Shown here piece by piece: positions 1 to 8,194 of a stretch of 64,000 nucleotides of DNA. The translations under genes and the position numbers were made by a program. Source of the DNA: Heliobacterium mobile (lineage in GTDB: Bacteria > Bacillota > Desulfitobacteriia > Heliobacteriales > Heliobacteriaceae); the NCBI RefSeq assembly GCF_009720735.1, contig NZ_WNKU01000003.1, positions 62,001 to 126,000 of the forward strand. Direction: 5' to 3'. The notes below the pieces were generated by a model. It was not told the DNA's origin, ran no database searches, and saw nothing but the letters and a program-made list of their open reading frames with translations. The stretch's first letter is position 1. The number at the start of each line of letters is the position of its first letter.

Positions 1-200
1 AAGCGAATGGTGCCAGAGGTCGGGGTCAGAAGGCCGGCGAGCAACCCGATGGTTGAACTTTTGCCGCATCCGCTAGGGCCTACAACGGTGATAAACTCGC
101 CCTCTTTCACATCGACTGTAACATCGGATAGAACCAACCGGTTGGATGCACTGTTCCCATAGGCTAGGGAAACTGCCTCCAGTTGTAACAAGGCCTCCAT
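1..200 (-). CDS. ABC transporter ATP-binding protein, SsuB/TauB type (partial)
   Basis: Only the first 66 codons are in the window; the gene runs off the left edge. The visible part has the start of an ABC ATPase with Walker A GPSGCGKSS, as in nitrate/sulfonate/taurine importers. The ATG at 200-198 follows a GGGGAGG ribosome site. It lies 21 bp downstream of the substrate-binding lipoprotein on the same strand, so the two probably form one importer with a permease outside the window. Substrate unknown; sulfonate, thioether or methylated amine are guesses from context. Confidence 0.85.
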   Translation of the reverse strand, partial: MEALLQLEAVSLAYGNSASNRLVLSDVTVDVKEGEFITVVGPSGCGKSSTIGLLAGLLTPTSGTIR

Positions 201-221
201 GACTCACACCTCCCCGGCTTT

Positions 222-1331
222 CTATAGATCGTTAGCTTTGTATCCCTCTTCAAGGATCCCATATGTGACGTTGTTGGGATCTTCCGATTTCAAACGGTCT
301 AAGGCCTCTTTATAGATCTCCGGTTGAATATTCCGGTTGATATCGTGATCGCTGTCCAGGTAGCCGACTTTTTTCATGGCGTTCCAGAACTCAACGAAGC
401 GTTTCTTATCCGGGTCGGGTATGCTATGAATCTTACCGCTGTATGTGGCCTTTTTCAGCAGTTCCTTGTCGATCTTGACATACTTGGAAAGGGCGTCTAC
501 CGTCTCATCCGGGTTTTGCGTGTAAAACTCGTATGCCCGGATGAGCGCTTTATCAAAGCGAACAAAAGCTTCCTTTTTGGCCGCCAGCACATCTTCCATC
601 GCGACGACACGGCAGCAGACGTGTCCGGGCATATACGCCGAGGACCACTCGACTGTTTTCAATCCTTGCGCTGCCGCCATCTCTACGAAGGGAACCCACA
701 CGTTGCCCACATCGGCAGTTCCTTTTTTGACAGCTTCGATCACTGCAGCCGGTGAATCAAGCTCTTGGATGTTCACCTGGTTTTTCCAATCGATACCCGC
801 CTTTGCCAAGGCATACCGCCAGACGGCGTCACCGGTGGCCATCCGTACGGTGGCTACCTTTTTCCCGACGAAACCTTGCGGCGTTTTAAACTTTTCTACG
901 TTTTCCGGCTTCGCGATAACGGCGTGCCCTTCGCTTTGCATGCCTGCGATAACGACAAATGGAGTCCCTTTCGCGATAAACGTCTGCGGGGCCGCCGTAC
1001 CGAAAGCGCCTGTGTCCAGTTTACCGCTCTTGATAGCGTTAAGGCCTTCCCCTGAGTTGGTGAACTGGAACATCTCCACGTCGAGTCCTTCTTGGTCAAA
1101 GAAACCTTTTTCTTTCGCGACAAAGAACAATACATCACCGGGAGCGGGAAGGTAACCTACATTGAGCTTGATTTTGTCGGTCTTTTCTGCTGCCGGTGCA
1201 GCCGTCTGTGCGGACGTTCCCTTTTTTGCATCAGAGCTGCACCCAACGGTCAACAATGCCGTCGTGGCAAAAATGATGATGCCCAAGGCAAAGGTGATCA
1301 TCCGCTTTGTTTTCGCGTCGACAAAAGGCAC
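222..1331 (-). CDS. SsuA/TauA-like ABC substrate-binding lipoprotein
   Basis: 369 residues with an N-terminal membrane segment ending in a lipobox (TVGCSS), then an NMT1/SsuA-type fold (NVGYLPAPGDVLFFVAKEKG near residue 58). It would capture an organic solute outside the membrane. The start is a GTG at 1331 behind AAAGGAG. It is the sixth gene of the run that begins with the methyltransferase at 7063, followed by the ABC ATPase, which suggests it imports a substrate for the corrinoid methyltransferases. A pair of cysteines (HVCCRV) lies in the binding-protein body. Another solute specificity cannot be excluded. Confidence 0.85.
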   Translation of the reverse strand: MPFVDAKTKRMITFALGIIIFATTALLTVGCSSDAKKGTSAQTAAPAAEKTDKIKLNVGYLPAPGDVLFFVAKEKGFFDQEGLDVEMFQFTNSGEGLNAIKSGKLDTGAFGTAAPQTFIAKGTPFVVIAGMQSEGHAVIAKPENVEKFKTPQGFVGKKVATVRMATGDAVWRYALAKAGIDWKNQVNIQELDSPAAVIEAVKKGTADVGNVWVPFVEMAAAQGLKTVEWSSAYMPGHVCCRVVAMEDVLAAKKEAFVRFDKALIRAYEFYTQNPDETVDALSKYVKIDKELLKKATYSGKIHSIPDPDKKRFVEFWNAMKKVGYLDSDHDINRNIQPEIYKEALDRLKSEDPNNVTYGILEEGYKANDL

Positions 1332-1412
1332 AGGCCATTCACTCCTTTTTAGTATCCACCCTGGAAGACGCTCATGGAAAAGAGCCGTCTGTCACGGTGG
1401 GCTGAATTTGAC

Positions 1413-3095
1413 TTAAAATCCTAAGGATCGTACAAAAACCTGCTCGAAATCACCATAATTAGCCAGCTCAATCACTTCGATTTCGGTAACCCCTTTTTCC
1501 ATCTCTTTGCGTAGGGACTGGTTCATGAGAAAGGCCTGAGCACCCGTTTTCGAGGTATTGCCGATAAACTCGATCTTCCCATCAAAACTGTCTGGTAACA
1601 GCCCGAGGTGGATTAAACTTTTCGCGCGCAGATGATAACCGAAGGAACCGGCGATGAGCACCCGGTCCACGGCGTCCGATGTGATCCCCTTACTTCGCAG
1701 CAGCAGATCGATCCCGGTTCGGATAGCGCCTTTGGCTAACTGGACTTGACGAACATCTTTTTGGGTCAGATACACTTGCCGGGAAATTTGGAATACTCTT
1801 TTTCCATCACGCAGTTGCAACCGCTCTTTTAATGAGGCCGGCAATAGGGTCGATTCCGGTTTCACAAAACGGCCATTTTTATCGATCACGCCATTGGCCA
1901 CTAACTCCCCGACGATATCCAAAAGTCCGCTCCCACAGATCCCTACCGGTTCTTGATCGCCAATCGTCTTCGTCGTGATGGTTTTATCGTCCTCAATCTG
2001 AAAAAACTCCAGGGCCCCCGCTCCAGCACGCATACCACAGGTGATATTCATGCCCTCAAAAGCCGGCCCTGCCGCAGTAGAGGTGGCAGAAAGTTTGCCC
2101 TCTACAGCCAGAGCCATTTCTCCGTTTGTCCCAATATCAACAAACAACGTGATTCCCTTTTGCTGATGCAACTGGGACGCCAGGATGCCTGATGTGATAT
2201 CGGCGCCTACATAGGCAGAAATAACAGGCGGCACATAGATGAGTCCAAACGGAGACACGCCTAGGTGATGCTCTGAGGCACTTAGGTGAACTGCGCCAGT
2301 AAACTCCGGGATGTAAGGATATTTTCCGAGCGGTGCCGGGTCTTTGCCAGTGGCCAAGTGGATCATGCAGGTATTGCCGCTGAAAATCACTTCATATATG
2401 TGCTCCCGGTTTACGATAGACTTTTCGGTCACTCGCTCGATAAGCCGGTTCAACTCATTGATCAATTCGGAGTACATCATCATGAGCCCTCGTTTTGTAC
2501 TGGCAAAGGTGATCCGGGACAGCACATCTTGGGCATGAAGACTTTGAGGATTTAAGGCCGAAGCGGAGGCGATTTCTTGACCACTGCCGAGATCGACTAA
2601 AGAGACGACGATGGTTGTCGTGCCTATGTCAACGGCCAGGCCGTACTTTTGATCTTCTGTATTGCTCTGTTCTAGGCCGACCAACTCATCACCGGCAAAT
2701 ACAAAGGTCCGGTCATCCTTCGGTTCATAGCGTTTTTGGAAATAGGTCTCCGGCGTCACCTCCACACTTTGGCCGTGACTTAGAATCTTCAATTCCGTGC
2801 CGTGGCTGCGCGACGGAACGTCGACAAGAATGTCACCAAGGACTTCCGCTTCACAGGAAAGGACATATCCCTGCTCTTCTTCTTCCGGAGAGAGATGATG
2901 CAAACCGTAAGGACGGATGGACGATCGCGAGGTCTGATCCAATTTCACTTTACACTTTCCGCAAGTCCCAACGGCATTACAAGGGGATTCGATTAAAACA
3001 CCTGCTAAGCGTGCCGCTTGTAGGATCGTCACTCCCTTTTCCACCTGTACCGTACGGTTCAACGGTTGAAAAACAACATTCACTGATGTACTCAC
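1413..3095 (-). CDS. RACo-type reductive activator of corrinoid proteins (2Fe-2S plus ASKHA domain)
   Basis: 560 residues. The N-terminus is a plant-type 2Fe-2S ferredoxin domain with Cys39, Cys44, Cys47 and Cys81. An ASKHA ATPase-like region follows, beginning near GLAVDIGTTTIVV (about residue 152), as in the DUF4445/RACo family. Such proteins use ATP to re-reduce Co(II) corrinoid that has been inactivated by oxidation, back to the methyl-accepting Co(I) state. Translation starts at GTG 3095 behind AAAGGAG, 3 bp after the methyltransferase stop. The corrinoid protein at 5268-5915 in the same operon is the obvious client. Confidence 0.9.
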   Translation of the reverse strand: MSTSVNVVFQPLNRTVQVEKGVTILQAARLAGVLIESPCNAVGTCGKCKVKLDQTSRSSIRPYGLHHLSPEEEEQGYVLSCEAEVLGDILVDVPSRSHGTELKILSHGQSVEVTPETYFQKRYEPKDDRTFVFAGDELVGLEQSNTEDQKYGLAVDIGTTTIVVSLVDLGSGQEIASASALNPQSLHAQDVLSRITFASTKRGLMMMYSELINELNRLIERVTEKSIVNREHIYEVIFSGNTCMIHLATGKDPAPLGKYPYIPEFTGAVHLSASEHHLGVSPFGLIYVPPVISAYVGADITSGILASQLHQQKGITLFVDIGTNGEMALAVEGKLSATSTAAGPAFEGMNITCGMRAGAGALEFFQIEDDKTITTKTIGDQEPVGICGSGLLDIVGELVANGVIDKNGRFVKPESTLLPASLKERLQLRDGKRVFQISRQVYLTQKDVRQVQLAKGAIRTGIDLLLRSKGITSDAVDRVLIAGSFGYHLRAKSLIHLGLLPDSFDGKIEFIGNTSKTGAQAFLMNQSLRKEMEKGVTEIEVIELANYGDFEQVFVRSLGF

Positions 3096-3098
3096 AGG

Positions 3099-4121
3099 TT
3101 ATAGCTCCTTTACCGTTTGGGTCATGGCCTGTAACGCCTGAATCGTCGTGGAAGTGCTCAGCCCACAAGCGGGAGCGATAATATCGATACCGTCACCGAC
3201 AAGACGACGGGTATGCCGAGAAACGTCTTCATAATTTCCGCCTTCCAACAGGTAGGTACTTAAATTGCCCATCGTCGTCAACTGTGGGTAGTCTTCTTTT
3301 AATCGTTTCAAATTCACCATCGCGTCGGTGCTGATGGCGTCTCCTTTAATGAGCGGTATCATATGCCGTACCGATTGCATCTTTCCACAAATATGTACGA
3401 TCACTGCTGCATCAAGTTCGTGAATTCCGTCGATCACCTTGTTTAAGTAGGGAACCGCATACTCCTCAAACATTTTCGGCCCTAAAATCTCACCAGTCGC
3501 AGTGGGGTCACCGATGGAGATGACCTTCACACCCGCATCGACCATGAGTTGTGCGTACGCAATCAACACATTACTCACATAATCGATGACCCGATGGGCA
3601 TTTTCTTTATCTTTTCTCAACTCTTTGAGAAAGGACATGGGGTCGACGATGGATGCAGCGGTGCTGATCGGCCCTGTCAGATTTCCGATGATGGGGTAAT
3701 CGGGATGCTTCCGGGCCAGACGGTAAGCCGCCTGAACCACCGTATTGATCCGCCCGGACCGAAGCAACGCTTGCGGTTCTTTGAACTCTACTTGAGAGAC
3801 TGATGGGTACGCCTCCTGACGGATTTTGGGTTCACAAGCCAAAGTCCCTACATCAATGCCCGATCCCAACACTTCCGCTTCGACGGTCATGCAAAAGGGA
3901 ATACCGATGTTTTCGAACCCCGTATAATCGGCTACGTCAAAAGCCAATTCTGCCATCAATGTATCGTCATGATGGGCTTCCGGCAGGGTGTGACCAGTCC
4001 GGTTCATCACTTCCACGATAGCGGCGTTCATCATGCCGCCGGGGCAAACGACAGGGGCTCGATCGATCTTTTCCTTATCTAACACCCGCAACAATCGTTC
4101 TTTGGGGCTAAAGGCGCTCAA
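3099..4121 (-). CDS. UroD/MtaA-family corrinoid-dependent methyltransferase (1)
   Basis: About 340 residues of the uroporphyrinogen decarboxylase superfamily in its methyltransferase branch (MtaA/MtbA/CmuA-like). The zinc/thiol site is visible as VHICGK and, nearer the C-terminus, PACGLS: the His-X-Cys...Cys pattern used to activate a thiol or methyl acceptor. I prefer the TTG start at 4121, with GAGGAG seven bases upstream, over an upstream in-frame TTG at 4160. It shares an operon with two more family members and one corrinoid protein. The methyl donor and acceptor are unknown; true heme-pathway UroD is unlikely given the context and Cys ligands. Confidence 0.85.
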   Translation of the reverse strand: MSAFSPKERLLRVLDKEKIDRAPVVCPGGMMNAAIVEVMNRTGHTLPEAHHDDTLMAELAFDVADYTGFENIGIPFCMTVEAEVLGSGIDVGTLACEPKIRQEAYPSVSQVEFKEPQALLRSGRINTVVQAAYRLARKHPDYPIIGNLTGPISTAASIVDPMSFLKELRKDKENAHRVIDYVSNVLIAYAQLMVDAGVKVISIGDPTATGEILGPKMFEEYAVPYLNKVIDGIHELDAAVIVHICGKMQSVRHMIPLIKGDAISTDAMVNLKRLKEDYPQLTTMGNLSTYLLEGGNYEDVSRHTRRLVGDGIDIIAPACGLSTSTTIQALQAMTQTVKEL

Positions 4122-4168
4122 GTTTAATCTCCTCGTTTCCTTTTTAAATGGCACTGCCAATGATTTCT

Positions 4169-5266
4169 TTAGCCCGTTGACAGTCGCTCAAGCTTCTCCG
4201 GATCTACGGGATACCCCACTCTTCGGACCGTATCCAGCATGGCATGAATATTACGAAAGGGGGTCTCAGTCGGCAAACTGCATCCCGAGGCGACGATATA
4301 CCCCTTGGGATTGTCGTAGGCTTTGGAGAGGCAGTCGAGAACAGCCTTTCTCACATCATCCCCTGTCCCTTGCAGCATCACTTCGGAAGGTTTAACGTTT
4401 CCCATGAGACGAACCTGGCAACCTACTTTCTCCTTTGCCTCGAGCAAATCGGCATCGTTGTCAATGCTGATGCAGTCAGCACCCGCTTCAACCATCCGCT
4501 CCCATATCCGATTGGTCTTGCCGCAAATGTGTAAAGTGACCGATTTCCCACGGGAATGGATATAGTCGATGAGGCGTTTTAAATAAGGATAGGAAAACTC
4601 TTGAAACTGCCGGGGGCTGATCACCGTACAAGATGACATGGCATCGGTAAGGCTCGGGGTACAGCCTGCGTCGATGATCGCTTTCGCATATCGAAGGTTC
4701 GTTTCTAGAGAGATTTCACAGAGCCGATGGACTGCCTCCGGGTTGCGAAGCATGAGTCGCACCAGTTGTTCCGCACCGACGAGAAAGGAGGCGTTCGTGA
4801 AGGGGCAAGTAAGAGCACCGGTCACCGTGACTTCTTTTCCGACCTTGTCGACAGCGATCTTCATCGCTTCCAGGTGGTGCGGAAGGTTGCCATCTCTATA
4901 GGGATCGGCAGGCTGAAGCTGATCGAGTTCGCCGTGAGAGGCTAGGGCCGGCTTCTCTAAGTAAGCCGTTTCATCCTCGGGGTAGTGCACCGTCGCCCCC
5001 ATGGCTTCCGCCTGCGTGTAGAGATCGGTAAAAATCCGAATGATGTCGTACTGGAAAAGCCGGTACGCTTCGATATGAGCGTGGGCCAACAGTTTTCCGT
5101 TCCCACGAAACTGAGAAACTTTTGCTCCGACGACCCTTGCCGCTGTATTACCTACGATGGGCACACAAGGCAATCGATCGACAGGCTCTCCCCGGTGGTA
5201 GGCACTCAATCGCTCACTCGGCGTCATTGAATCACGTTTAAAGTATTCTGATTGTCCGAGAACCAT
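4169..5266 (-). CDS. UroD/MtaA-family corrinoid-dependent methyltransferase (2)
   Basis: About 365 residues of the same superfamily as its neighbours, with zinc-site motifs LHICGK and ASGCSLP. The chosen ATG at 5266-5264 comes one base after the corrinoid-protein stop codon (TAATATG), indicating translational coupling. The reading frame also stays open upstream to 5347 inside the corrinoid gene, but those residues look non-native. It probably moves a methyl group between the corrinoid protein and a thiol or other acceptor. Confidence 0.85.
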   Translation of the reverse strand: MVLGQSEYFKRDSMTPSERLSAYHRGEPVDRLPCVPIVGNTAARVVGAKVSQFRGNGKLLAHAHIEAYRLFQYDIIRIFTDLYTQAEAMGATVHYPEDETAYLEKPALASHGELDQLQPADPYRDGNLPHHLEAMKIAVDKVGKEVTVTGALTCPFTNASFLVGAEQLVRLMLRNPEAVHRLCEISLETNLRYAKAIIDAGCTPSLTDAMSSCTVISPRQFQEFSYPYLKRLIDYIHSRGKSVTLHICGKTNRIWERMVEAGADCISIDNDADLLEAKEKVGCQVRLMGNVKPSEVMLQGTGDDVRKAVLDCLSKAYDNPKGYIVASGCSLPTETPFRNIHAMLDTVRRVGYPVDPEKLERLSTG

Positions 5267-5267
5267 A

Positions 5268-5915
5268 TTAACTGACCAATTTCCGGGCGAGTCTGACGGC
5301 GTCAGCCGCGTTCGCCGCATAACCGTCAGCACCAATCTTATCGGCAAAGCTTTGAGAGATGGGACCGCCGCCGACGATCACTTTGAATTGTTCCCGCAGG
5401 TTGGTCTCTTCGAGTATGCGAACCACTTCCCTCATCCCGTCCATGGTCGTAGTCATCAGCGTAGACAGGCCGATGATGTGAGCGCCCACCTCTTTGGCTT
5501 TGTCGACAAATTGCTGAGGCGGAATATCCCGACCGAGATCAAACACATCGAAACCGGATGTCTCCAACATGATTTTGACCAGGTTTTTTCCGATGTCGTG
5601 GGTATCCCCCTCAATGACGCCGATCACCACTTTTTTCTTTTCTCCCTGCTCGTCGCCTTTTAGGTGCGGCTTCAACACTTCCACGCCGGCATACATGGCA
5701 TCAGAGCAAATGAGAACTTCGGGAATAAAATACTCCTCTTGGTCGAACAACTCACCAACCCGATCCATTCCATGGGCTAGGCCTTTTTCAATCGCCTCGT
5801 AGGCGTCAATCCCTTCATCGATCACCTGGTGACTCGTCTCCACAGCTTTTTCTTCGTCCATGTCAACGACAGCATCCGAAAGATCTTGAAACAGCTTTGC
5901 TTTCAGTTCTCTCAT
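5268..5915 (-). CDS. Corrinoid (B12-binding) methyltransferase protein, MtaC/MttC type
   Basis: 215 residues, the usual size. An N-terminal helical cap (about 1-85) is followed by a Rossmann B12 domain carrying the axial-ligand motif GDTHDIGKN (D-X-H-X-X-G) near residue 105 and GLSTLMTTTM further on. It acts as the methyl carrier between methyltransferases. The ATG at 5915 follows GAGGAGG. It lies between MtaA-like genes, with the RACo activator further downstream. No dedicated MtaB/MttB-like first methyltransferase is visible, so one of the UroD-like proteins may perform that step. Confidence 0.93.
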   Translation of the reverse strand: MRELKAKLFQDLSDAVVDMDEEKAVETSHQVIDEGIDAYEAIEKGLAHGMDRVGELFDQEEYFIPEVLICSDAMYAGVEVLKPHLKGDEQGEKKKVVIGVIEGDTHDIGKNLVKIMLETSGFDVFDLGRDIPPQQFVDKAKEVGAHIIGLSTLMTTTMDGMREVVRILEETNLREQFKVIVGGGPISQSFADKIGADGYAANAADAVRLARKLVS

Positions 5916-6001
5916 TTGAATGTTTCCTCCTCGTTCTATTTGTCTCGGTTACCCGATGATTCAATAAAAGCCCAGAAATGCAGACAAAATAATTTTAACA
6001 G

Positions 6002-7063
6002 CTAACGGTACTTCCCGTATTTTTTTGCGGCTTTCACCATCGCGATCGCACTGAGCAGGTTTCCATTCGGTGGAAATTCGCAACCCGTCGCCAAGATAAA
6101 GCCGCCGTTACAATCTTTAAAGGTCTCGATCTGCTTGCGGCAATCTTCCATTATTTCTTCAGGGCTCATCATGATGGCCGTATCGGAAGGGACCGAATAG
6201 CCGATGGTGACGATTTTCTTTCCCCACTTTCTCGCATGTTCATCCCAGTCTACGCAATCGTCAGCGGGATAGGCATGGGAGATGGCGACCGGATGGAGCC
6301 ACTTTTCCTGGACATCGAAGTAGATTTTGTTACCACAGTTATGCAAGAGCAGCACCGCTCCGGAATCTCGAATGACATCGGCGATTCGCTTCGCGAAAGG
6401 CCCCTCAAACTTTTCCCACATCTTTTTGCTCATGATGCTGCCCGATGCATAGAGCGTATCGATGCAAACGGCGTGAGCGCCAGCCTCGATCTGTGCCTTA
6501 GCGTAATCGATCAGCACTTCCGTCAACACTTCGACGGCCTGTAATACGGCTTCGGGATGGCGAATGCAGTCCATAAACATGCGCTCATGGCCACGCAACT
6601 GCGACAATACGCCTAAGGGACCGTAGACGAAGCCGATGACCGCCGTATCTTTCCCTCGTGCTTTCGACAGACCGGCACACATATCGATGATCATGCCCAT
6701 ACGCTTCGTTTCCCGAGGATTCACCGGTTTGAGCTTATAGTAGTCCTCGACGGTTTTGATCAGAGGATTGTTGGTATTGCTGTAAGCGGTGCTCGTCTTC
6801 GGAAAAATGACATCCTGACCGAAATCATAAGCTTCCACAGAGAGATCGACCAAAGTCAAAAAGGAATCAAACCCGATGATCTCATGGGCCGCCAACAAGC
6901 TTCGAGTGGCAAGGTCTGCGTCCATAGACCACTTGTCATAGGTAGTGCCGAGAACCCGGTGGGAAGCTCCGCAGACAAGAGGGGCTACAGGTACGCGATC
7001 AGGCTTCTGGTACTGAAGCGCTGCCGCGATGCGCTCCAATGAAGTCATTTCCTCCGATTTCAT
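6002..7063 (-). CDS. UroD/MtaA-family corrinoid-dependent methyltransferase (3)
   Basis: About 353 residues, first gene of the methyltransferase operon. Zinc-site motifs LLHNCGN and ATGCEFPP are present. The ATG at 7063 has AAGGAG 11 bases upstream; a GTG three codons earlier is too close to that site. The RNA leader with attenuator motif (7100-7236) sits directly ahead, so the whole operon down to the ABC importer is probably controlled by it. Substrate unknown. Confidence 0.85.
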   Translation of the reverse strand: MKSEEMTSLERIAAALQYQKPDRVPVAPLVCGASHRVLGTTYDKWSMDADLATRSLLAAHEIIGFDSFLTLVDLSVEAYDFGQDVIFPKTSTAYSNTNNPLIKTVEDYYKLKPVNPRETKRMGMIIDMCAGLSKARGKDTAVIGFVYGPLGVLSQLRGHERMFMDCIRHPEAVLQAVEVLTEVLIDYAKAQIEAGAHAVCIDTLYASGSIMSKKMWEKFEGPFAKRIADVIRDSGAVLLLHNCGNKIYFDVQEKWLHPVAISHAYPADDCVDWDEHARKWGKKIVTIGYSVPSDTAIMMSPEEIMEDCRKQIETFKDCNGGFILATGCEFPPNGNLLSAIAMVKAAKKYGKYR

Positions 7064-7099
7064 CCCTATCACGACTCCTTATTCTTCAATAAACCAAAT

Positions 7100-7236
7100 A
7101 AAAAAGCTGAGGGACCCCATCCAACGAGTGGATGGGTCATCTCTCAGCCTCCGGTCTCTCCGGTCAACGTCGCAATCAAACCCGAGTTATTCGATTTATG
7201 TTTATGATTTTAATCAAGACCTGGTATGGGTGTCAA
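7100..7236 (-). promoter_or_regulatory. Leader A: promoter plus attenuator RNA of the methyltransferase operon
   Basis: Reading the minus strand, -35 TTGACA (7236-7231) and -10 TAAAAT (7212-7207) are 18 bp apart. The leader contains a stem around loop GAATAACTCG, then the conserved core (7169-7143): GTT, GA, CCGG, loop AGAGA, CCGG, A, GGC. The core overlaps the 5' strand of a terminator (GCTGAG...CTCAGC then T6, ending near 7105). The first methyltransferase start is downstream at 7063. One of ten copies in the window. Confidence 0.8.
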
Positions 7237-7295
7237 TAGGTTTACAATAAATATATTCCATCCCTGTATTACCCTAGCCGTAATTACAAATTATC

Positions 7296-7432
7296 TTGAC
7301 AAGATTTTTTTCCTAACATATCATGGGTTGAAAGATCCTACTTCTAAAGATAAAAGTGTTTTGAACTCAAAATTACGATAGCTGACCAGGAACGCTGGAG
7401 GCTAGGCAATTTTCGCCTAGTCTCCTTTTTTT
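7296..7432 (+). promoter_or_regulatory. Leader J: promoter plus attenuator RNA ahead of the DUF1638 gene
   Basis: -35 TTGACA (7296-7301) and -10 TATCAT (7319-7324) have a 17-bp spacer. The core at 7381-7402 is GCT, GA, CCAG, loop GAACG, CTGG, A, GGC; here the inner helix is CCAG:CTGG, a compensatory variant of the copies with CCGG or CTAG. It runs into a terminator (GGAG...CTCC then T7, 7397-7432). It is divergent from leader A, with about 60 bp between the two -35 boxes. Confidence 0.8.
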
Positions 7433-7485
7433 CTTTAGCTCCGTGAAAGCTTTGATATCTTGCGGTATTGTGAGGCGAGCATCCC

Positions 7486-8148
7486 ATGAAAACCAAAATT
7501 ATCGTCTGCGACATCATGCGGGAAGAGATTTTAGCGATTGTGAAGGCAGAAGATCCCCTGGACCTCTCCTTTGTCGACTTAGGCCTTCACAAGTTCCCGC
7601 AGAAACTGCATAAAGAGTTGCAATTAGTACTTAACGCTTCATCCGGTTACTCACGAATAGTGATCGCCTTCGGCTTATGCGGGGGCGCCCTCAAGGGTTT
7701 ACAGGCTCCCCCCGGCGTGATCCTCACCATTCCCAGGGTGCATGATTGCATTCCCCTTTTCTTGGGTTCTCAAAAAGTTTTTGAAGAATTACAAAAAGAA
7801 CGGGGTACCTTCTATCTCACCTGCGGTTGGGTAGAGATGGAGAAGTCAATTCTCGGTGAACATGATATGAACTGCAGAAAGTTCGGCGAGAAGAAAGCAC
7901 AACGTATACTCGATCTCATGTTTAACAGCTACCGATGCATTCAATTCATTCACACCGGTCACCCCCGCGAAGAGGCCGGCTTGATCAAATCACTTAAAAC
8001 AGCGGAACTTCTCAAAGTAGCTCATCAAACTTTCCAAGGCAGTCCGCGTTACCTCGAGAAATTGATCCGAGGTCCTTGGGATGACGAAGAGTTTATCAAC
8101 ATTTTACCAGGCGGCTATATCGATGAATCGGACTTTATCCTTAGATGA
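7486..8148 (+). CDS. DUF1638 protein
   Basis: 220 residues of the DUF1638 family, recognisable by FGLCGGALKGL and PRVHDCIPLFLGS, with further cysteines (CGWVEME, MNCRKFG). The family has no settled function; members occur near methylamine and other corrinoid methyltransferase genes, which fits the divergent methyltransferase operon here. It is preceded by leader J and followed by a CobW-type GTPase gene whose ATG is 47 bp after its stop. Probably soluble. Confidence 0.8.
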   Translation: MKTKIIVCDIMREEILAIVKAEDPLDLSFVDLGLHKFPQKLHKELQLVLNASSGYSRIVIAFGLCGGALKGLQAPPGVILTIPRVHDCIPLFLGSQKVFEELQKERGTFYLTCGWVEMEKSILGEHDMNCRKFGEKKAQRILDLMFNSYRCIQFIHTGHPREEAGLIKSLKTAELLKVAHQTFQGSPRYLEKLIRGPWDDEEFINILPGGYIDESDFILR

Positions 8149-8194
8149 AAAAGATCATCTGAGAATAATCTTATGTAAAGGCAGGGTCGGTTTG

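Noticed and set aside
2615-3181. Forward open frame of 188 codons
   Set aside because: Antisense to the RACo-type gene, with low-quality composition and no ribosome site.
7100-7236. S-box (SAM-I), T-box, TPP or cobalamin riboswitch as the identity of the leaders
   Set aside because: The signature blocks of these classes (for example AGGGA/GCAACC of S-box, GGTGGNACCGCG of T-box, CTGAGA with ACCTG of TPP) are absent, although the sulfur context made SAM-I the first expectation.
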